A stretch of DNA of 20,947 nt, from NCBI GenBank assembly GCA_046594105.1, contig JBKJQB010000242.1:1-20947 (forward strand), written 5' to 3'. The notes beneath the pieces were generated by a model. The model was not told the origin of the DNA. It was given only the letters and a program-made list of their open reading frames with translations, and did no database searches. The translations under genes were made by a program, and so were the position numbers. Every line of letters starts with the position of its first letter. The stretch's first letter is position 1. The stretch comes from JBDSGC01 sp046594105. Its GTDB lineage: Bacteria; Acidobacteriota; Thermoanaerobaculia; Gp7-AA8. Below, in pieces: positions 15,073 through 20,947 of the stretch.

Positions 15073-15332
15073 AAGCTCCTCCGCCTGTGGCACGTACCGG
15101 CCAGAGGTCGCACCTTCGTGGCTTCAAATTCCGTCGCCAGGTTCCTCGAGACCCGCGAGCAAAACGGGTTCAGGCCTTCGGTTGTTGCTTAGCGGTGCAC
15201 AATGGATGCTTAGCGGCGCACAACGGATGCGCCGGACCCTGATCGATGGTCCTCCCTACGGCATGCGATCTGACGGCACGGACGTGATTGGTAAGATCGA
15301 GTCGCTTGCGGGCACCATCCAGAAAACCCGCA
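15073..15332. other. Intergenic DNA upstream of the reductase and downstream of the TonB receptor
   Basis: With copy B this fills the 397-bp gap from 14936 to 15332. Apart from a 21-bp tandem repeat at 15186-15227 I see no gene, structured RNA or clear terminator. The reductase promoter should lie near its left end or within copy B, but no convincing hexamers were found. Confidence 0.5.
15186..15227. repeat. Tandem 21-bp direct repeat, two copies
   Basis: TGCTTAGCGG(T/C)GCACAA(T/C)GGA occurs at 15186-15206 and again directly after it at 15207-15227, with 19 of 21 bases identical. The two differences are both T/C transitions. The repeats are in non-coding DNA. Function is unknown; replication slippage or a regulator site are possibilities. 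Confidence 0.8.
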
Positions 15333-17711
15333 TTACCAGCCGATCGTTACGAACCCTAATGCTCTGCGCTGCAGGATGTCACCGCCGAACGACTCGAAGT
15401 GTTTGTCGCCGAGCGCATTGGTGACTTCGGCGCCGACGCCGATTCGGCCGAACTTGTATCGCGCGCTCAGGTTCACGACGTCGTATTGCGGCACGTTTCC
15501 TACGAAGACGCCTGCCGCCCACCGGAATTCATCGACCCAACGGTAGGCCAGGCGTGCGTCGAAGTTCGTGCTCCGGAAGGCCAGGCCGGCGTTGAACTTG
15601 TTCTTCGGCGCATTCGGCAGCAGTTGATCGCCGAGCTGGGCCGACTTCACTGTGAAGTCAAAGTACGAGTAGTTGGAGTCGATCATCCAGTTGTTCGTGA
15701 CGTAGTAGTTGAAGGCGATCTCGCCGCCTTGCGTGTCGACTACGCCTGCGTTCGTGTACGAGAAGACCAGAGCCGGGCGGCCGTCGACGGTGGTAAGCCC
15801 GCTGAACCGAGAGGCGAGAGCGGCGCGAAGGAAGGCGTTTACGCCCGCCTGCACTGGAACGGGCAGAGTTGTCGGGACCTGATACGGCGTGAAGGCCGTG
15901 TTCACGCCCGGGAGCAGGTCGGTGACGAAGTTGCTGAGGTGACTCTTGTAAGCGTCCACAGTGAGATACAAACGGCCATTGAAGATCCCGGAGTAGCCAG
16001 CTTCAAAGCTTTTGATCTTCTCGACGTCGAGCGCACCGTTACCGCGAGCGAGAATCGGAAGCGGACCGAAGCCGAGCTGTGACAGCACACCTGCGAGCGG
16101 TGCGGTCTGCGGATTGAGTGTTGCTGCGCCGGCGAGATTCGCGGGGGCGCCGGCAGGAGCCGTGAGGAAGAGCTCCGAATAGTTCGGACGCTGGAACGCT
16201 TGGTTGTAGCCAAGGCGTATGGAATGCTCCGGGGTCACCTCATACACGAGCGCGGCCTTTGGCGAGAATTGGTTTTTGAAGAGATCGCTCTTGTCATACC
16301 GCGCGGCACCAAGGAGCTTGAGACGGTTCGTGACGTCAAACCCTACCTGGCCGAACGCGGACTGCGCGTCCTCAGACCGCGCCTGCGCCATCAGGGTCTG
16401 AATGCCCTGCCCATTGGCGGTATCGACATTCTGCCGATTCAAGGCGACGCCGCCGACAACGCGCGTACGTCCGGACAGGAAGTCCCAGTTCGTCTGCACC
16501 TCGCCATGAAGGTTGTATGAGTCTTCCCACAGAGGAGCGCCGGACGCCAGGGCCACCTGGTTCTTGGCGATGCGGGCGTCGTAGTAGCTGAGGAAGTTGA
16601 AGTGGCGCATGTTGTAGTTCGCCCGGGCCCACGGACGATCCACGTCCGTTACCTGGACGCGTCCGATGCCGGTCTGAAATATGGGGCCCTCGAGATGAGC
16701 GAATCCGCCTTCAACCGTGAAGATGTCGCCGCGGGACAGATGCTTGTCGAGGCGAAGCCCGCCGAAGCCGGTCTGCACTTCGCTCCGCACAAGCGGAACG
16801 CGCTCGACGGGAAGCCCTTTGTACTCGACACCGGCATTGCGCGATCGCGAGAAGTCGTCGCTCTTCTGGTATCCCCCGACCACTCGGTAGTACATCTCGT
16901 TGCCGAAGCCACCGGCATGGCGGATGTCGCCGCGACGCGTCGACAGATCACCGGCGGTGAGTTGCAGCCGCCCGCCGGCGGTGTCGCGGGGCGACTTGGT
17001 CGTCATGTTGAGAACGCCGCTGAATGCATTCGCGCCGTAGAGCGCGGAGCCCGGGCCGCGCACCAGTTCGACGGATGCCATCTCGTCGATGGGGTACGAC
17101 AGCGCCGCCCATTCCTGGGCGCCAAGGAACGGAACGGATGGGTCGCGGCCATCGATGAGCGTGAGGATGCGGCGGTTGAGCGAGCTGTTGAAGCCGCGCG
17201 CGTTGAAGTTGAAGTCGTACAGCCCGCTCTGCGTGAAGTCGACGCCTGGTGCGTTCTCCACGATGCGCGGAGCCTGGCCGGTCGGGGAGGCGGCAGCGAT
17301 CTGTTGCTCCGAGGCAACGGTCACCGCGGCGGGCGCCTCGACGATCCGCTCGGTTCGACGGGACGCTGTGGTCACCGTGATCGTCTCCGCCATGCTGATG
17401 CGCCAGTCGACGGACTTCGTCACGCGGCTGGTCTCCCCGCTGCGGACTGTCACATTCGCCTCGGTCGCGGTGTGATCGCCAACGGAGAAGTTCAGCGTGT
17501 AACTGCCGGGCGCCAACCCGTCGAGCTGGAAGGCGCCGTTGCTGTCAGTGATCGTAGCGGTACTCGACCCGAGCGCCTGGACGACCACACCGGCGAGGGG
17601 CGAGCCGTCCGTCCGCGTGAGACGACCGGAAATGCGACCGTCTGCGGCTGCTGCAACGGATGCGGACAGCAGGAAAAGGGCGAGGGCGAACGTGAAGCGG
17701 AGTCGGGACAT
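15333..17711 (-). CDS. TonB-dependent outer-membrane receptor
   Basis: The protein has 792 residues. It has a signal peptide (FTFALALFLLSASVAAAA, cleavage near residue 23) and a carboxypeptidase-regulatory-like beta domain at about 25-105 (ISGRLTRTDGSPLAGVVV, GAFQLDGLAPGSYTL). A TonB-box-like ETITVT lies at 109-114. A plug domain follows at about 120-245, containing NARGFNSSLNRRILTLIDG and SVELVRGPGSALYGANAFSG. The long barrel ends in the expected C-terminal aromatic residue (FVTIGW). TonB receptors import iron chelates, vitamin B12, sugars or other scarce compounds; the ligand is not readable from the sequence. GAGGAG stands seven bases before ATG 17711. No TonB/ExbBD or siderophore gene is nearby. 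Confidence 0.95.
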   Translation of the reverse strand: MSRLRFTFALALFLLSASVAAAADGRISGRLTRTDGSPLAGVVVQALGSSTATITDSNGAFQLDGLAPGSYTLNFSVGDHTATEANVTVRSGETSRVTKSVDWRISMAETITVTTASRRTERIVEAPAAVTVASEQQIAAASPTGQAPRIVENAPGVDFTQSGLYDFNFNARGFNSSLNRRILTLIDGRDPSVPFLGAQEWAALSYPIDEMASVELVRGPGSALYGANAFSGVLNMTTKSPRDTAGGRLQLTAGDLSTRRGDIRHAGGFGNEMYYRVVGGYQKSDDFSRSRNAGVEYKGLPVERVPLVRSEVQTGFGGLRLDKHLSRGDIFTVEGGFAHLEGPIFQTGIGRVQVTDVDRPWARANYNMRHFNFLSYYDARIAKNQVALASGAPLWEDSYNLHGEVQTNWDFLSGRTRVVGGVALNRQNVDTANGQGIQTLMAQARSEDAQSAFGQVGFDVTNRLKLLGAARYDKSDLFKNQFSPKAALVYEVTPEHSIRLGYNQAFQRPNYSELFLTAPAGAPANLAGAATLNPQTAPLAGVLSQLGFGPLPILARGNGALDVEKIKSFEAGYSGIFNGRLYLTVDAYKSHLSNFVTDLLPGVNTAFTPYQVPTTLPVPVQAGVNAFLRAALASRFSGLTTVDGRPALVFSYTNAGVVDTQGGEIAFNYYVTNNWMIDSNYSYFDFTVKSAQLGDQLLPNAPKNKFNAGLAFRSTNFDARLAYRWVDEFRWAAGVFVGNVPQYDVVNLSARYKFGRIGVGAEVTNALGDKHFESFGGDILQRRALGFVTIGW

Positions 17712-17760
17712 GCAGATTCTCCTCGTGTACCGTCGGCTGGAGCGTTGGTGGAATGGAGCG

Positions 17761-17790
17761 ACGGTAGCCTGCCAGGGCTCACTACGTCAA
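17761..17790 (-). promoter_or_regulatory. Weak candidate promoter of the TonB receptor gene
   Basis: On the minus strand TTGACG (plus 17785-17790) is followed by 18 bases and TACCGT (plus 17761-17766), about 50 bases before the ATG. The -35 is good and the -10 poor, so this is only a candidate. Confidence 0.25.
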
Positions 17791-17925
17791 CGATTGCGCT
17801 CTCTTTCCGGGGAGGCCCGCGGCGATTGGCCCGTCTCTTTCGGTACTTTCAGGAGCAAACTACCAGCTCAGGCCACAGATGGAGCCCCATCGAGCACCAG
17901 ACTCCTGACCGGCCAGACCCCAGGC

Positions 17926-17952
17926 GTAGATGGGACTCTACTTCCCATCTAC
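17926..17952 (-). terminator. Perfect 10-bp hairpin after the large minus-strand gene
   Basis: GTAGATGGGA and TCCCATCTAC form a perfect 10-bp stem around a 7-base loop (CTCTACT). It starts 13 bases beyond the stop codon of the minus-strand gene that ends at 17966. No T-run follows, so it is either a factor-dependent terminator, an mRNA 3'-end stabiliser or an operator. Confidence 0.5.
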
Positions 17953-17965
17953 GACCCTCACGGTC

Positions 17966-20947
17966 TCAATTCACCGCGATCGAGTAAGTAGGACAAGGGC
18001 AGGCGGCGACTCTTCCGTTCGTGTCGACCACTTTGATCGTGAAGCTGTAGGTAGTTCCGGCTGCACTGGAAAAGGGCGTGCCCCGCACGATGCCCCTCGC
18101 CGGGTCGATCTGGACTCCAGGCGGAAGACTTCCACCTGCCAGCGACCATGTCCACGGAAGAACACCATTGCCATCGGCGTACAGACTTGCGCCATACCCG
18201 ATCCCGGATTTCGCATTCGGGAGCGGCCAGTTGGCCAGACCCAGCTGCTCGAAGATCGCCCGGCCGCATACGCCCGAGTTGTCGATTGCGACATTAAAGG
18301 TAATAAGGCCAGTGGTGGTTGTGCTGCCGTCGGACACCGTCATGTAGAAAGTCTTTCGTCCCGCGACGAGAGGGTTTCCGGTGCCATGGAAGATTCCTGT
18401 GAGCGGATCGACTGTAGTGCCTGCGGGAAAGGCCGAAAGATTTGACAATGTCCATGTGTAGCCGGACAAGGGCCGCCCGCCACTAGCCATCAATGTGACC
18501 GCGTCTACAGCGAGACCACCGGGACAAGCAGGATTGATCCAGCCCGTTGTGCCCTGATTCGGAAGGATTGTCAGCTGCGGTCCGGCTCCGGCGCCCGCTG
18601 CGAAGGACGCGGTCACCGATTTGTCCGCGTCCATCGTGACCTTGCAAATGGTCGACGTTCCCGTGCATGCCCCCGACCAGCCCGAGAATGTGGATCCGCT
18701 GGCCGGTGTGGCGGTCAGAGTAACCACGGTCCCACTCGCGTAGGCACCGCCTGGGGGCATGATCGCGCCGCTGCCAGTACCGGTGATGCTCGTGCTCAGG
18801 ATGTACGAGGGGGAGGAGCCTGCCTGCGACACAGTGAAGGTCCGCCCGGCAATCGTCATGATTCCGGTGCGCTGACCAACACCTCCGTTCGCAGTTACTG
18901 AGTAGTTGACGGTGCCGTTCCCAGTCCCGCTGCTGCCTGAGTTGACGGTGATCCAAGTGTCAGTTTTTGTGACCGTCCATGCGCAGTTGCTCGTAGTGGT
19001 GACCGCAATCGTACTGCTGCCGCCGGTAACGCCAAACGACTGACCGGTCGGGCTGATGGCGTAGGAACACGACGGGCCGACGTGCACCGGGATGATCTGC
19101 GACCGGTTGGTCGCTGCCGGATCAGCCACCGTCAGCGTGGCATCCTGGCTTCCGGGCGGCAGAGAAGCGGTTTTGAGTGAAACGGTGATCACGATGGATT
19201 CGCCGGAACCGAGACCGATCACCGGTCCATACAGATCCAACCAGGGCACGCTTCGCGAAATGCTGTAGTTCAAGACGCTCGGGGAAGAGCCGATGTTCTT
19301 GATTGTGATGTCCCGTGTGGGTGGCGAGACGCCGGGGACGACCTCCCCGAAATCAAGCGAGAGCGGCGTGACCTGCAGGGTCGGGGGGGCGGGAAGTGTT
19401 GACCCGGGACCGTCCGCAAAAGCCGAGGTATCCGCTTTACTGGTTAGATTCCCCTGCACATTTGTATAAGTTTTGACCGATCCGGTAAAGGTATCGGTCA
19501 CCGTGATCGTGTATTCGACATCTGAAAGAGCGCCGTAGAAGACCCAGAATTGTCCGTTGATCCCTCGTCCGTCGAGGACCTTGATCACCAGCTCGACGTT
19601 CGCGCTGTTGAAGAACCAGAAGTAGCCGGTATCGCCCGTGAGCGGCACGCCCGTTCCCACCCCACTGATGCCCTGCGAGGCAACCTTCCATGACACCCGC
19701 ACGGAGAAACGATTCTCGTTCAGGCAGAGCGATGTCGCGCTGGCGACACAGGACCCCGCGTTTGCCCTCAATCCCAGCGAGCTGACCGGGAGCGAGACGG
19801 CAGATGCCTCGGTCCCTCGGGCAGCACTGTTGTCACTGGCTGCGCGCTCTCTGCCACGCAGCTGCTCAGAATGATGGCGTGCCGGCAGCTGCGCAGCCAT
19901 CAGGAGAGAGATCCCTGTTGATGGCGTGGAAGATGCGAACGCCGTGGTGTCTGCGACGCTCGCCACGCGGCCCTGAGGATTGAAGTACGTTTTGACGGCC
20001 CCTGTTGCCGTGTTCGTCACGGTGATGGTGTACTCGACGTCCGACAGAGCGCCATAAAAGACCCAGAACTTTCCGTTCAAGCTGCGGCCATCCAGCACCT
20101 TGATCAAAAGCTCGACATTGCTACTCTGAAAGAACCAGAAGTAGCCGCTATCGGGTGTCAGCGTGATTCGCGTGCCCGATCCGGACCGCCCGTCTGACGT
20201 CTTCCAGGCGACCGACACGGCGAATTGATTGCCAGCAAGGCACATGGTCTGATCAGTTGCCTGGCAACCACCCGAAGGCGGCGGCGTGGCGCAAGGTTGA
20301 GAGGGCGCATCGTCAATGCTGACAGTGAACGTGCCGCTGGTTGGTGAATCCAAATCCTGACCCACCCACAGGTACTGAACTCCAGACTTTGGAGGAGTGA
20401 AATCCAGATAGGGCTCTGCCGGCTTGCTAATCTGGTACAAGCGCGTAGCGGAGCCTTTCGAGGCTGCTTGAATGTTAATCGGGAAGGTCGCTGAAATTCT
20501 AATTCGAACCGGAACGCCGCTCACCCCTGAAAATTCGTAAAGTTTGTAATACCTCTTGCCGTCTGAAGAGCAGGCAGCATCCGATGGTCCAAGCGAGCTG
20601 CTGACTGGGACGCGACGAGTCAACGTAGCCGCGATGTAGCAAACCGTCGGGGGAGGCGCTGACGTCGAGCAGCTCAGGGAAATGGTGTACGCCCCAGCCC
20701 CAAACTTAGTCAGGTAACCAAAGCCGATAAAATATTGACCCGCTGACGGGAAAGTGTAGGAGAGCGTCACCGGTGAAGCGCCAGACTTTGAGACGATGAT
20801 CGCACCAGTCGAGTCCTGAATCGTGACGAGCTCCTGGTATCCCGTTGCTGTCGTAGCGGTGATCGTCAAGGTCTGGCCCGCAGAGGCGCTGAACGTGTAG
20901 AGATCGAGGTAATACTCTCCACTCAGGCAGGAGGGATTCCCATTGGT
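17966..20947 (-). CDS. Large secreted multi-domain beta-sandwich protein, 5'-truncated
   Basis: The frame is open to the right edge, so the true start is outside; 993 residues are visible. An internal TTG at 20869 is not a start. In order: two PPC-like (pre-peptidase C-terminal) beta domains (about 1-220; YYLDLYTFSASAGQTLTIT, QYFIGFGYL); two copies of an unnamed domain with GYFWFF, KVLDGR and FWVFYGALSDVEYTITV (about 228-337 and 399-510); an immunoglobulin-like choice-of-anchor/ASH domain (LSLDFGEVVPG, 520-622); a BACON-like domain (SNCAWTVTKTDTWITV, 623-710); an InlB-type repeat (GSTFSGWSGACTG, 711-785); and two putative Ig domains of the He_PIG type (785-993; GGSLPPGVQIDPARGIVRGTP). No enzyme motif is seen. 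It is likely an extracellular binding or scaffold protein, perhaps attached to a catalytic module beyond the edge. Confidence 0.85.
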   Translation of the reverse strand, partial: TNGNPSCLSGEYYLDLYTFSASAGQTLTITATTATGYQELVTIQDSTGAIIVSKSGASPVTLSYTFPSAGQYFIGFGYLTKFGAGAYTISLSCSTSAPPPTVCYIAATLTRRVPVSSSLGPSDAACSSDGKRYYKLYEFSGVSGVPVRIRISATFPINIQAASKGSATRLYQISKPAEPYLDFTPPKSGVQYLWVGQDLDSPTSGTFTVSIDDAPSQPCATPPPSGGCQATDQTMCLAGNQFAVSVAWKTSDGRSGSGTRITLTPDSGYFWFFQSSNVELLIKVLDGRSLNGKFWVFYGALSDVEYTITVTNTATGAVKTYFNPQGRVASVADTTAFASSTPSTGISLLMAAQLPARHHSEQLRGRERAASDNSAARGTEASAVSLPVSSLGLRANAGSCVASATSLCLNENRFSVRVSWKVASQGISGVGTGVPLTGDTGYFWFFNSANVELVIKVLDGRGINGQFWVFYGALSDVEYTITVTDTFTGSVKTYTNVQGNLTSKADTSAFADGPGSTLPAPPTLQVTPLSLDFGEVVPGVSPPTRDITIKNIGSSPSVLNYSISRSVPWLDLYGPVIGLGSGESIVITVSLKTASLPPGSQDATLTVADPAATNRSQIIPVHVGPSCSYAISPTGQSFGVTGGSSTIAVTTTSNCAWTVTKTDTWITVNSGSSGTGNGTVNYSVTANGGVGQRTGIMTIAGRTFTVSQAGSSPSYILSTSITGTGSGAIMPPGGAYASGTVVTLTATPASGSTFSGWSGACTGTSTICKVTMDADKSVTASFAAGAGAGPQLTILPNQGTTGWINPACPGGLAVDAVTLMASGGRPLSGYTWTLSNLSAFPAGTTVDPLTGIFHGTGNPLVAGRKTFYMTVSDGSTTTTGLITFNVAIDNSGVCGRAIFEQLGLANWPLPNAKSGIGYGASLYADGNGVLPWTWSLAGGSLPPGVQIDPARGIVRGTPFSSAAGTTYSFTIKVVDTNGRVAACPCPTYSIAVN

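Noticed and set aside
15186..15235. Possible integron attC-like site around the tandem repeat
   Set aside because: There is no proper pair of R and L core sites, no integrase and no cassette arrangement. It is only a short direct repeat.
14462..15424. Open frame of 320 codons on the plus strand crossing the reductase gene, repeat B and the receptor's 3' end
   Set aside because: It runs through coding, repeat and intergenic DNA alike, which a real gene would not. The stretch IDGPPYGMRSDGTDVIGKIE looked protein-like but has no start signal or known match.
16602..17987. Open frame of 461 codons on the plus strand over the TonB receptor
   Set aside because: It is antisense to the plug and signal-peptide region of a confident receptor gene and its product matches nothing recognisable.

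Overview
The window is GC-rich (well over 60 % by eye) and comes from a Gram-negative-type bacterium with an outer membrane. It holds a TonB-dependent receptor, a signal-peptide-bearing protein that ends in a predicted outer-membrane barrel, and two very large secreted proteins built from beta domains. The mix resembles Acidobacteriota (Thermoanaerobaculia-like genomes): NHL, fibronectin III, BACON and InlB-type mosaic proteins, TonB receptors with a carboxypeptidase-regulatory-like N-terminus, and partner-switching plus ECF sigma regulation. That placement is inference from gene content, not from a marker gene.

Layout. (1) 1-3873, plus: the 3' part of a giant NHL/FN3 surface protein whose start lies left of the window. 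(2) 3982-5121, minus: a FAD oxidoreductase of the geranylgeranyl-reductase type, with a perfect palindrome overlapping a good promoter directly against its start codon. (3) 5302-14084, plus: a signalling and envelope block. In order it holds a GAF-PP2C-RsbW-like fusion; a STAS anti-anti-sigma factor; an ECF sigma factor; a membrane anti-sigma factor; a membrane-tethered, proline-free helical protein; a strong intrinsic terminator; a secreted peptidase/beta-propeller/barrel protein; and a PrsW-type intramembrane protease. (4) 14085-15332: repeat-rich DNA around a minus-strand dihydrofolate-reductase-fold gene, which is flanked by two copies of the same palindromic repeat. (5) 15333-17711, minus: a TonB-dependent receptor. 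(6) 17966-20947, minus: a giant secreted beta-domain mosaic whose start lies right of the window.

How the genes may work together. The phosphatase/kinase fusion and the STAS protein form a partner-switching pair next to an ECF sigma/anti-sigma pair. The same 10-base word, ACCAACTTTT, lies upstream of the sigma gene and of the helical-protein gene, at the same distance from the ATG in both, which suggests ECF autoregulation. PrsW in Bacillus subtilis cleaves the anti-sigma factor RsiW, so PrsW about 4.5 kb downstream of a membrane anti-sigma factor is a plausible functional link. No rRNA, tRNA, CRISPR array, intact transposase or phage gene was recognised.
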